64,000 bases of DNA from contig NC_079148.1 in the NCBI RefSeq assembly GCF_945859685.1, positions 20,533,946 to 20,597,945 on the forward strand, in the 5' to 3' direction. Shown one piece after another: positions 46,394-56,514 of the stretch. The notes under the pieces were generated by a model. That model saw only the letters and a program-made list of their open reading frames with translations, searched no databases and was not told the DNA's origin. The DNA comes from Eupeodes corollae. Taxonomy: Eukaryota > Arthropoda > Insecta > Diptera > Syrphidae. The position numbers and the translations under genes are program-made. Each line of letters opens with the position of its first letter. The first letter of the stretch is position 1.

Positions 46394-46729
46394 GAGGAAT
46401 TCCACACGGTTTTTCCAGAAAGTCGTGACTGGAATGAGTTCGAAAGTGAAGAGCTGAACTCACTCATTGAGCTACTGGGTTATCGCATCACCTCTTTAAA
46501 GAGATCACATGCGATGAAAGATATCTGGCTTCTCGGTCGCACATCCCAATCTTATGGATGGAGGAAGTTGCGGGACCGAGACAGATCGATGGCTACGCAA
46601 AAGGTCCGAGAGGATTGCCTGAGGGCAAGTAGCCGGAAGGGTCAAGCTCGCCATAATGATGGCCACTGTTTGAATTGCGCCGAAAGCCTTTTGACGAAAG
46701 AAAAATTGTGTGAAGGAATTTTTTTTTGA
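46394..46729 (+). other. Unrecognised 111-codon open frame
   Basis: The frame is open from directly after stop codons at 46388-46393 to the stop at 46727-46729. It includes FPESRDWNEFESEELNSLIE, LLGYRITSLKRSHAMKD, then GWRKLRDRDRSMATQKVRED and HNDGHCLNCAESLL. Composition is less AT-rich than the flanks, and the residue mix looks protein-like, with two Cys near the end. There is no ATG before 46514. It could be an exon or a retroelement fragment; I do not recognise the family. Confidence 0.35.
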
Positions 46730-47983
46730 AAAGACCTAAATAAAGTAATTTTGTTTCGTACGATAGTTTTTTCTTTAAGTTTCTATTGAGTTAAAGATTT
46801 TGTTTTGTTCTGCCGTGGAGAAAAGTTGAGGAAGGACTACGATAGCTTTTGGAGGAAGTCAAAAAGAAGCTAAGTATAGTGTTGTTGTTGTTTATAAGAA
46901 TATTGCTTTTTCTGGTGTTCATTTGATTCAAATTCGTCCTTTTGACCTTCGAGTCAAAGTATTAATTTCCTGATATTACAGAACGCGTTTACCGCTTTTT
47001 GATTGTTTTTTTCTTATTAAAATAATGTTCCTCGAGTGATTTCTTTTATCGGTTTTTATCATTATATCCATCATTTTCTTTTGCAAAACATTTATCGAGA
47101 ATTGACCTTCCGTCAATCTCAATCTCAAGATCCTGGTTTTTAATCCCGGCTTTGGCTATGGTTTTCCAGGCAATAAAACATAATTTAAACTTCCTTTCTG
47201 GAAAATAAAACCTTTCTTTTATTTAGTGAGTTAATTTGAAAACAAATTTTTCAGCTGCTGGTTTTGGTAAACTCCCAGTAAAAAGTTTCATGGCGCCCAC
47301 TACAATCAATACGACTTGGAGAAATTCACCTCGTCGTATTTCGATATCATTTTGATATCAATTTCATTTCAATTTTTTTGATAACCTTGATTTATAAAAT
47401 ATTCACCTCATCGAAAACCTACCGTGCTGGCAATACTTTTATTGCTACCTGTGGTGAATTCTTTCACCTGTTTGTCATATCGACTGAGTACTGGCGTTTC
47501 TTGTAAAGTGTCATAATAACTCTCGAGGCTTGGATTCGAAAATCCAATATTGTTTAAAAATAATCGGGATTATATTCAGTCCGTCGGGTCGGTATTACGG
47601 TGGAAAAATTTCCAGCATTCATTATTTAAAAAAAAAACTTGTAGCGTTTTTATAAAAAAAGAGATCGCCGCAGCCATCTTCAACAATTCAACTTTAAAAA
47701 TTGATGTAGACAATGATTGGAGTGCAATGTAATTTATGCACAACGGGCTTTGAAAAATGACTTACAAAAATATCCCACAGAAAGGAATAAATAGCACGAA
47801 ACATTTGTAACACTTACACTTAAAAAATAAATAAATTTCAACTGAACCCGTAAAAAGCAGTATGTAAACGCACCTTTATTAGTATTATTAATGTCAAAAT
47901 GTCATACTACAAATTTAAGCAACCATTTTGTGATTTTATTTTTGTCACAATGAAAATAAGGTGGTAAATTCAACAAAATTGCA
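46730..47983. other. Intergenic sequence without recognised gene
   Basis: A GGTTTTTAATCCCGGC near 47140 resembles a tRNA B-box, but no SINE body accompanies it. Nothing else is supportable. Confidence 0.4.
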
Positions 47984-48390
47984 ATGCGACCCACACTGAT
48001 AACTTTCCATCCTGTCTGTCGATTTGTCTTGCTTAAAAGTTTGTAGGTTTTCGTGTTTGATTAAAAAAGTTGTCAGTTGAATTATTCTTAAAAATTTAAA
48101 AACTAAAAATAATATTTTGCATATAATGAAAGTTTGATTTCAAAATCTATTTTTTGTCGAGATTTTTAGTCGAAAACCAATTGTTACCAATTTTAGTAGC
48201 ATTCCTTAAAAAAAATTATTTCTTATATAAACAAATTCAAATTGGATGAATGAAATTAATTTGAAGTCAATATCTTCTACTGTTCACAAGATATCGAAAA
48301 GCGAACATCTGCGCACTATTTTTCGTAGATTTTAATTTTTTATGAAAAAACTGACTGGTGGATTTTTATAAAAAATGTACTGAACATCGA
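47984..48390 (+). repeat. TRE copy D, left part
   Basis: Has the left end ATGCGACCCACACTGATAAC, then CTTTCCATCCTGTCTGTCGA and TTTGTCTTGCTTAAAAGTTTG. The AAGTTGTCAGTTGAATTATT block, shared with copy E, follows, then degenerate units up to about 48390. Foreign sequence follows, and the repeat probably resumes at 49618. Confidence 0.78.
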
Positions 48391-48630
48391 ATCCGTCCGT
48401 ATCCGAGGCTTGTTGGTGCTTCGCAACTATGAAAGCTTTTACGTGGGCAGGAAGTCAGCCCGACGCACAACCTCCAACCTGGAGGGCCAGATCCTAAGTA
48501 TAACTCCAAGGATGGGGAGCCGGATAAAACCGCTCCTTACAGGCCTGGGCTCTGAATAAGTCGAAGAAGCCCTATAAGGTGTTCACTAAGTTACTGGAAC
48601 TGTAGACACCACCGTTGATTCCATCTCGGG
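48391..48630. other. GC-richer block, possible LINE 5' UTR fragment
   Basis: A compact block of near-balanced composition (CGAGGCTTGTTGGTGCTTCG, TGGGCAGGAAGTCAGCCCGA, CAACCTGGAGGGCCAGATCC, GGATGGGGAGCCGGATAAAA) stands out from AT-rich flanks. There is no long open frame. It resembles LINE untranslated regions I have seen in insect sequence. The assignment is tentative. Confidence 0.35.
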
Positions 48631-49617
48631 ATATTTAAAACCCAGTTTTTAATATTAAACTGGGTTTTAAATATTTTGCCATACCAATAAACATTTTAAT
48701 GGTTAGGTTAAGAACTAATGCCCAGATTAATTGTATTGTTGGAAAACTCAACTATAAACGGACAGTTAAATTAAACTCCATGGTTTGCACTGTCACTTTG
48801 ACAGCACATCCAACAAATACTTTGCAGGTCACAAGAGTTGTGATTTGTTGTAATTGTTGTCTGCTGATTTTTTGTGTCAATGTTTTATAAAAAAGTAAGT
48901 CGAATTATACTTGTTTTAATATATAATTGTGGTAATGTTCTAATAATTTTAGAAATGGCTGAAAAACAAAATTTAAAACGGAGCAATTCGTCAAATTGAC
49001 GATGGCAACGAAGGAGCTAGACCACTTGCGCATGTTATAGATTATAATCTAAATGATGGCAAGTCATTCCCGCAAGAGGCTTTGAAATAACGCCGAAACA
49101 AGTAAGGGAATGATGGAGCCAATTTAATCTTTCTCAGAGGGAGACCTACGGTGGAAAACCTCCTATGGAACCTTCTGAGATCGATTATGAAATTGCTGAA
49201 ATTTTCGCTCTGGATTTTGTTGAAGATACCGCAGAAGTTGATTGCTATACCTTTTTTAAAAAGTCATTAATAAATAATTATTATTCAAAAATTTGTTTTG
49301 TTCTTATTTTGTCTCTCAAAAATTTCGAACCATTTATTATTTCCAACTCTCAAAAATTTTAAATTAAATATTGTATAATTTATTTTAATTTTAATCAAAT
49401 ATTTTTGTTTTGTTTATGTTTGCAAATTTTGTTAATGTGAATTAAATGCTGTCGTTTTGACCGAGAATGTAGTAGATATTGTAATAGAAGGCTTATTAGT
49501 AAAAGACGTGTTTATTTTGGTTATTAGTAAACAATGCAAATGCAAATAAACTTGCTGTTAAAATTTAACTCAACGATACCTAAACGTGCGTTTAACGATT
49601 TATTATTAGTAAGGCCC
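48631..49617 (+). mobile_element. Myb/SANT-coding element, copy 1 (relic)
   Basis: The right end is TTATTATTAGTAAGGCCC, matching the TTATTGGTAAGGCCC end of copy 2 (55108). Interior blocks are shared with copy 2: CATACCAATAA near 48680, the segment ending TGTAGTAGATATTGTAATAG near 49480, and AAAGACGTGTTTA. A decayed gene starts ATGGCTGAAAAAC at 48955, just after a TTTTAG acceptor-like site. It retains ITPKQVREWWSQFNL and GGKPPMEPSEIDYEIAEIFA (49140-49210), parallel to TAKQIREQWNRLK and RRTPPKESSEIDIEISAM of copy 2. The left terminal repeat was not found. It interrupts TRE copy D. Confidence 0.7.
48639..48668. repeat. 11-bp stem hairpin
   Basis: AAACCCAGTTT and AAACTGGGTTT are perfectly complementary arms around an 8-base TTAATATT centre. 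It lies near the presumed left end of the Myb/SANT element relic. Confidence 0.85.
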
Positions 49618-50200
49618 TTTGTAAAAAAAACTGTCAATTCGATTTTTCTTAAAATTTAAACAGATTTTAAAAATATTATTCTTCGTTGCACAAGATTGTT
49701 TTGCAGATAAAATCGTTTTTTTTTTTCCTGTAAATTCTCGAGGTAAGTAATATTTTTTTCAGTCTTTTTTGATTTATAAAAATACCGTTCGTTGGAATTT
49801 TTTTCAAAAATATATTTGTTTGGTATCACGTTACAATATACTATATAAAATTTAATTTAAGTCTTTAGAGTTATTGGTTCGCGAGATATTTAGGGTTAAC
49901 CAAAATTATCACCTTTTTTTTTAAACTTGTAATTTTTTTGAGAGCCCATTCTGCATCTTTCTGCCTTATTATCTGTATAACAAAATTTATTTGAAGTCGA
50001 TATCTCTTCTGGTTCTGGAGCTATGGACGACGAAAAAACGTCACGCACGTACGGACGTACAAACGTACGTACACACGCACGCACAGACATCTTTCTAAAA
50101 ATCATTTATTTCGACTCTAGGCACCTTAAAACGTCGAGAAATGTCAAAATTTTCAATTCTAAAAATCGGACCCACTACAATAACTTCCTATGGGAAGTTA
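49618..50200 (+). repeat. TRE copy D, right part
   Basis: From AAAAAACTGTCAATTCGATT through TTGCACAAGATTGTTTTGCA, GTTATTGGTTCGCGAGATAT, GGAGCTATGGACGACGAAAA, ACGTACGTACACACGCACGC and CTCTAGGCACCTTAAAACG to the terminal ACTTCCTATGGGAAGTTAA at 50182-50200. Frames 49896-50105 (-) and 50023-50205 (+) are low-complexity artefacts of the ACGTACG tract. Confidence 0.87.
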
Positions 50201-51505
50201 ATTAGTTTTAAAGTACTACCATAAGAAAATTGACTTACTATCCCGAAATTTCTTTAACTCCTATCAAGTTTATTTACAAAATTATCAAGACAACAACTCG
50301 TAGAATTTACAATTTATCAACAATGGAATTAGAAACTATGGACTTTTTTCAAAATATTGTAAATACATTTGATTTTTTAAGACCTATGTTTTTTAAGACC
50401 TACAGTTTGAAATGCTCTTGGATGTAAAGGTTAAAACAAAAGTTTTCGAGTAATGTGGACACATTTAATAGCTTGGCTCCAAATTAAGAATTTTGTTAAG
50501 GTGTGTCACTTGGACTTGGACTTTTTCTATGACATCTCTAATATCCTGGTATTTAAAAAAAAAAGCTTTATTAAGGTTCTTCTTAAAAAACTAGCAGTTT
50601 TCGACTAATTCTTATATATTTTATTGATAATTCAAATGTATAGCTCTCCACTTTGTAAGAACTTTCGAAGTGAATATATAATTTTTTGAAAGCAAGTTTC
50701 AATATTAAATTTTTGTTGGCTTTAAAATATCTCATCCATGATCTCGTTATCATATTTTTTTAAGTAGGACTTATTGTTTCGTATCAGCAAGCTTGAGTAT
50801 ATATCTATAATAATGTTAATGTCAATCGTTATTCTAGTTTCAAGTTTAATTTAAATTAGCAAAATAACAATACGCCCATTGGTGATTGATCATTTCGATG
50901 AGGAAATACAATAAACATTGAGTATTTATTTAAGGTTTATAATAAAATTTGCTTCCTACATTTTATCATATATGTTTGTAAGCTTACATAGCTAAGCGTC
51001 TATAGATCAATAAATTAATTATAAAGCTGTACGATTACATCCGTTTGTACTTATATGTAATTCCACAACCGGGTACTAAAAGAATTTGGTGAAACTTGTT
51101 CAAATAGTAAAACATATTTAAGTATTTCAACATCCTGTAATGAATATTATTTTTTTTTAATAGCTGAGCAAAAATGCTAAATAATTTTTATTTAACTTAA
51201 ACACAATTGAATAACAATAGCGCAATGCTTAATTGATTTAAATGACTGCTTATTTTATCTTAATTATTTGCTTATTGCATAAAGGCCATTTAGTGTACTT
51301 GAAAATAAAACTTTTTTTTGTGTGTATTTTTGTATTCTTTATAAAATAGGATGAATACAATTTTCATCTATCTTGAAATACTTTCAAAAATTGGCTTTAG
51401 TAATTCTATATTTTCATCCATAGCTTTTTAAATGCGAAAGAAGAATATTGGGTTTAAAACGACGATTGTATCTAGTTTTAGCTGAACTAATTTTAATTTT
51501 TAAAA
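50201..51505. other. AT-rich intergenic sequence
   Basis: No feature is recognised. Confidence 0.5.
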
Positions 51506-51566
51506 AAGACCCAAACTGATAACTTTCCATCCATTCCCGTCACAATTTTTTATGAGATAAGTCAAT
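51506..51566 (+). repeat. TRE copy F, left tip
   Basis: GACCCAAACTGATAACTTTC followed by CATCCATTCCCGTC is the TRE left end. The repeat is cut at GTCAAT (51566) by the Myb/SANT element, and the joined site GTCAATATCTT matches TRE copy D near 48267. Confidence 0.75.
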
Positions 51567-51908
51567 GGGCCTTTCCGATAATCAAATTTAGTGACGACTT
51601 AAATATTTAAGTGGACTCTTAGTAATGAACCATACCAATAATCAACTTAAAGCTAAACGTCTTTCTAAATTTAAGAGTAGAGAAACGCGTGTTTAACTTC
51701 GTGATTAAGTGTAAACGTCATGTTAGTGCTGTCATTCTGACAGTTGGTAAAAAAAAGGAAATGTTTCGTATGTTTCTTTTATCTGTCATCATAAAAATTA
51801 ACAAAAATAAAAAAAGGTAATTAAAATAAACAAATAGATTAATTCCTTTTTAGTTAAATATATATGTAAGTAACATTTCAATTTATTTCAGAGTAAATTG
51901 TTATTCCA

Positions 51909-52288
51909 ATGGCCACAAAGCGAAGTCGGTCCGTTAACTGGACACAGCAATGAAGGAGTTGCTGGTTGAAGCAGTGAAGCCGTTTTCTATGACAGTGGAG
52001 AGTAAACTCAACGATGGAAAAACACTCAAAGCTAAATTTGAAGCTTGGCAGAGCATTCAGGAAATGTTTATTGCCACTTTCTTTTGTTTTACAGCCAAAC
52101 AAATAAGAGAGCAATGGAATCGGCTAAAAACGCGAGCCAGGAGCAAAATAAGTGCGTTCAGTCGGTCTTAGAAGAAAGCTGGTAGGCGAACACCCCCTAA
52201 AGAATCTTCTGAGATCGACATTGAAATATCTGCAATGTCGTCAGTGGACATCCAATTAGATAATGCGGAATTTGATAGCAATTGGGAG
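51909..52288 (+). pseudogene. Myb/SANT-like DNA-binding protein (Harbinger-type ORF), frameshifted
   Basis: Starts ATGGCCACAAAGCG after an ATTTCAG acceptor-like site, and MATKRSRSVNWTQ meets a stop from a one-base shift near 51945. The main frame 51950-52171 then reads MKELLVEAVKPFSMTVESKL, KTLKAKFEAWQSIQEMF and AKQIREQWNRLKTRARS. This is a trihelix Myb/SANT-like domain with spaced W residues and the 'T..Q.R..W..LK..AR' helix. After a TAG, KKAGRRTPPKESSEIDIEIS continues to the MULE junction. Such proteins assist the transposase of Harbinger elements. It is inactive here. Confidence 0.75.
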
Positions 52289-52699
52289 ACGGACATAATC
52301 CCGAACACCCAAAATCCCGAAAAACCACAATCCCGAAAACCCAAAATACCGAAAACCCACAATCCCGAAAACCCGAAATCCAGAAAACCCAAAATCATGA
52401 ATGGCCAAAATCCAGAAATTTTCTTAAATTTCTGATATTTATTTCAAAATAAGAAAGAAAAAAGACCTCAACAATAACAATTCAGTGGTAAAATATTCTT
52501 ATGAAAAACAACATTTCAAATGGTTTAAGAGCAAGGAGATAAATCATCTTATTTAATATAATTATGTGTTATATGAAATACCTTTTAGGAAATTAATATT
52601 GGAACGTTCCTTTCGTTCCGAGTAATTTTTTTCTTTTTTTTTTCTTTTAGCTTATAGCTTTTTTTTTATGATTGCAAAATACCTTTCTTGATGCATGTT

Positions 52700-54330
52700 T
52701 TTACACGTATTCACTCTTCACCTAAAAGACAATTAGTGAATAAATACCGATATAAGAGTGCCCTGAAGTACTTTAAGCCGTCGGTGCCATGCTTCTACAC
52801 AATTTTGTGTACGGGTCAAATTTTCTTGCAACAGATGAGAAGCTGACCAAAAACTTGGTGGATCAGATGGATTAGCTGGAACTAGCAGTCCTTTTCAGTT
52901 TCTTTTATGTATAAATTAAATATTTTATAAAGGATATATAATTGTTTTCTTTACCATATGCGTAATTTTCGGCAAGCATTTCATAACTGGTTGTAGTACC
53001 CGTGGCATGATGGTTAGTGCGTTGGACTGTCATGCAAGGGGTCTTGGGTTCAATCCCTGCCTGTGCCACCTTAATTTAAAAAAAAATAATTTTCGCGGTT
53101 ACTGCCTCTTGCGAGAATTGACAAATCCTTCAAGAGTAATTCTTGTCATGAAAAAGTGCTTTCTCAAAAACTAGCCGTTCGGATTCGGCCTAAAATTGTA
53201 GGTCCCTCCATTCCTGACAACAGTACTCGAACACAGGAATGGTTGAGAGTTGTAAGTCACTAGGCCCTGGTTCACAACGGACTGTTGCGCCACCCCATTT
53301 GATTTTGATTTCATAACTGGTTTAGAAGTTTCCAACCATTCCGACCGAAGGCTATCAAAATACCTAGAAATTTCTTTGGGTGGAACGAAGGCAAGGCTTT
53401 TGAGTATTCTCATTTGCCAACTGAAATCTAAAATGTGTACATACATTTTTTAATGTTTTTTCATAAGATAAAAAAAACATACCTTCATCACTTCCGTATG
53501 ATCTTGTAAGTCCTGATGATTGAATTTTACGCCAGATTATTCGGCCAAAAGAAAATAAACATCCCTTGCTTTCAGCTTCAGGAAAAGCAACCATGGCGGC
53601 CTTAACACTGGCTTTCTCGAAGTCGGAGAGTATATATTTTAGATATATTCAGAATTTTGGAAAAAAATCAGCATAGGCCTTTAAACTTTTTGTGGACATG
53701 AGGCAGTACAACAAGGGAACTATGTGACCATCAACGTATCAGTGAATCCTCAAATGTTCCATCCATGAGCCACAACGAGCAACTCGATAGCTGCCTTAAG
53801 TTTCCCACAGTTCCTTAAATTATAATTTGTTCGCTGTCAAAACTTTTCTCCGACAATAGGAACATTTCTCCGTCTACACATCGAAGTTCATCTGCGATGT
53901 TAATTTCCATGATAGAAGCTGGCTCGACTTTGGCAAATTGTTTACGGATTCTTCTTATTTTTTTTCTGTGCGCCTAAGCTTGGCAAGTAAATCCGCTTGT
54001 TTTCCGCACATGCAGCCTCCATTTGCAGATTTTTGAAGGCGGCAGAAAAGTTGTTTTTGCTTTTTCTTTTAAAATTTAATTTACAATAAAAATTGATTTT
54101 TTAAAGGAAAGCAGTTCATGGCAATGGTCAGAAGGTGGCTTTTTCACAATGTGAGTTTCTTCATCATTTAAAGTTGTGGTCATTCGCGACTTACACGATC
54201 TTTCTTTCCGTTCTTCACACTTCCAATAAAAATAATCTTTATATTTTTTTTCGAATGGTAATTAAAACCATCAATACATAATTTTTCTTTGACTTTATTT
54301 GTGTTTACTGTTGTTACGTTCATTTTTTCT
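52700..54330 (-). pseudogene. Mutator-like (MULE) transposase with FLYWCH zinc finger
   Basis: Minus-strand order. A FLYWCH-type finger near 54290-54110 reads LCIDGFNYHSKKN, then YFYWKCEERKERSCKSRMTT and DHCHE. A low-homology linker follows. The MULE core at 53600-53320 has MVAFPEAESKGCLFSFGRII, WRKIQSSGLTRSYGSD and SLAFVPPKEISRYFDSLRSE. The position usually H in 'GC.FH' is S here. After the SINE insertion comes FWSASHLLQENLTRTQNCVE and AWHRRL near 52860-52770, the 'PRTNN.VE.WHR' block. Frameshifts and stops are frequent. The SINE splits the coding sequence between PVMK and CLPK. Confidence 0.78.
52993..53308 (+). repeat. tRNA-derived SINE, copy 3: full length with 14-bp TSD
   Basis: 316 bp flanked by the perfect repeat TTTCATAACTGGTT (52979-52992 and 53309-53322). 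The head GTGGCATGATGGTTAGTGCG carries an A-box, and GGGTTCAATCCCTGCC is the B-box of an RNA polymerase III promoter. GTGGCA can pair with TGCCAC, like an acceptor stem. The anticodon-like ACTGTCAT suggests an Asp-type origin (inference). The body matches 489-830 and 4691-4950. The tail ends CATTTGATTTTGA rather than poly-A. The minus-strand frame reading NGGTYNFRPNPNG is a shadow of the body. Confidence 0.93.
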
Positions 54331-55108
54331 TAGAAAAAAAATTAACACGACTTACTTAACAATATAGATACAAAATTATTATTAATGAAATATTTTTACT
54401 CCCAATTTTATTAATTTAAGTTCTACGATATATATATTTGCACTTTATAAATCACAACACATCACACCACTGAGAACTTTGACAAAGAACAGATTATGTT
54501 CAAAGAGAGAAAAACGGAACCGAACAGTTACGAATAGTTACCATATGATCATAATTACAGTGCTTTGCAAAAATATAATCGCACCATCCAAAACTGCTTT
54601 TTACATTTTCTTTAAGAGCATCATTATACTAGCATAAGAAAATTGAGAGAAAAAATATGTTCCGTTACATTCTCTTCTAATGTTTAGAAATGAGAACCAG
54701 TTTTTTTTTGCATTTCAAAAGTATAATCGCACAATTTAAAAAACATTATAACATAAACATTCTTCTTAACATACGATGAGAATCTAACGGACTTTTGTTC
54801 TAAGGTGTAAAAAAAAATTGTAGGTTGTCTTTGCAATTCCCGATCTTATATAAAAAACAGTTTGATTTGATTTGCTTTTGCAAAGCATTTCGAAATTCGG
54901 GATTTTGGCCTTTCGGGATTTTGATTTTCGGGATTTTGACATCAGCTGTCTGTTTGGCAACAAATGTAGTAGATAATGTAATAGAGCACAGTTTAGTTAA
55001 AGACGTGTTTAATTTGGTTATTGGTTAACACACAAATAAACTCTTCTCTAAAGTTTAACGTAGCGTTTATCAAAACGCTTGTTTAGGAAATAATTATTGG
55101 TAAGGCCC

Positions 55109-56514
55109 AATATCTTTCCTTGTTCTTATAATACTTGAGTTGAAAACCATTTCTTATAAGTTTTTGTTGTTTTATTAGGTTTTCGTGTTTGGCAAGTTTT
55201 CAGTCATATTTTTCTCAAAAAAAATAACTTTAAGTAGCATATGGTAAAATAAGTTTTATTTCTATATCTGTTTTTATTCCCAATGTTTTAAGTCAAGAAC
55301 CAATTTTTATCAGTTTTTACAACATTTTTTTAAAGTTTTTATTTCTAATCAAAAAAATATCGATGGGATTTTTCTGAGAATATTATCTTAGAATCTTACA
55401 TATTTAAAAAAAGACTAGATTTTTCTTAAAATTTTAAAAAATGTTAAAAACAAAATTTTTTATAAGATATTCAAGTCTAAAATTAATTTTAACCAACTTT
55501 TGGAAGTGTTTGCTTTGGGATTTATTTTTTGATTTCTCAAAATGTTATCAGATGTCAAAAAAGTTATTCGTCGTACCGATGGTATCCCGACTGTACGTAC
55601 ACACAGACATCTCTATAAAAATCTTTGATTTAGATTCTGCGTGAAATGTCAACATGTTCAGTTGGAAATACCGGAACGATTTCAATAACTTCCTAAGGAA
55701 TTTTTACCAAGTTTTAGTATTGTTTTTTTAGAGTTTTATTTTTTGTAAAAAAACTGGAAATTCGATTTTTTTCAAAATTTTACTGAATGTTGACAACAAT
55801 ATTTTTTTAAAGATAAAAGTAAACTTAAGCCAATATCTCAAAGTTTTGAAAAGATATTTGATTCGATATTCAATTTTTACAAACTTTGAGTAATGTGTTT
55901 TTTAGATTTTTATTTGTTTTAAAAAACTGTTAATTCGATGCATCTCAAAATTTTATCAGATGTCAAAAACATTATTCTTCGTTGCACAAAATTGTTTTGG
56001 ATATGAAATCATATTTTAGTCGTAAAATTTTGGAGGTGACACATTTTTTTTCAGTTTTTTTTTGATTTATAAAAAAAACCATTAAATGGATTTTTTTCAA
56101 AAATATACTTCTTTGATATCACGTTACAATATATTATATAAAATCTAATTGAAGTCTCTAGCGTTTATGGTTCGTAAGATATTAAGGAGTTAACCAACAT
56201 TTTATCCTATTTTACAAACTGCTATGTTAAAAAAACCATCTACGCAATTTTCTTGAGAGCCCTTTCTGCATCTTTCTGCTTTATTATCTGTATAACAAAA
56301 TTGATTTAAGATCGATGTTTTCTTGTTCTTGAGCTATGGACGGCGAAAAAAACGTAGCGAACGAACGGACGTACGAACGTACGTACACACGCACGCACAG
56401 ACATCTTTTTAAAAATCTCTTATTTCGACTCTAGGGACCTTGAAACGTCGAGAAATGTCAAAATTTTCAATTTGATAAATCGAACCCATTACAATAACTT
56501 CCTATGGGAAGTTA
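55109..56514 (+). repeat. TRE copy F, main part
   Basis: Continues after the Myb/SANT element: AATATCTTTCC, unit markers, a short internal right-end-like piece ending at CTTCCTAAGGAATTTTTACC near 55690, then a further set of units. The intact right block (CTTGAGCTATGGACGGCGAA, GTACGTACACACGCACGCAC, CTCTAGGGACCTTGAAACG) ends TAACTTCCTATGGGAAGTTA at 56495-56514. The uninterrupted ACAATATATTATATAAAATC here is the empty site for the Helitron. Confidence 0.85.

Larger units (their letters stand above)
52289..54939 (-). mobile_element. FLYWCH-MULE transposon with CCCGAAAA-repeat ends
   Basis: The left end begins ACGGACATAATCCCGAACAC, followed by 15-17-bp units ending near 52400. The right end (54880-54939), in reverse, begins GTCAAAATCCCGAAAATC. 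The tandem array thus occurs as inverted ends. The interior has a minus-strand Mutator-like transposase relic and a SINE. A stranded copy of the left array is at 12773-12935. No target duplication could be assigned. Confidence 0.75.
51567..55108 (+). mobile_element. Myb/SANT-coding element, copy 2, with AAT target duplication
   Basis: The inverted ends are GGGCCTTTCCGATAAT (left) and, in reverse, GGGCCTTACCAATAAT (right). AAT flanks both sides (51564-51566 and 55109-55111). A 3-bp duplication and a Myb/SANT accessory gene fit PIF/Harbinger. No nuclease gene of that family is seen; the interior is largely occupied by a separate MULE-like insertion (52289-54939). Without it the element is about 0.9 kb and non-autonomous. 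Confidence 0.8.

Noticed and set aside
47130..47190. GGTTTTTAATCCCGGC resembling a B box of another SINE.
   Set aside because: No A box, body or second copy could be found.
50023..50205. Arg/Thr-rich frame in TRE copy D.
   Set aside because: It is produced by the ACGTACG-rich low-complexity tract.
52993..53063. A tRNA-like sequence with A and B boxes.
   Set aside because: It is the head of a repeated 316-bp SINE with target duplications; pairing in the anticodon arm is poor, so it is not called a tRNA gene.
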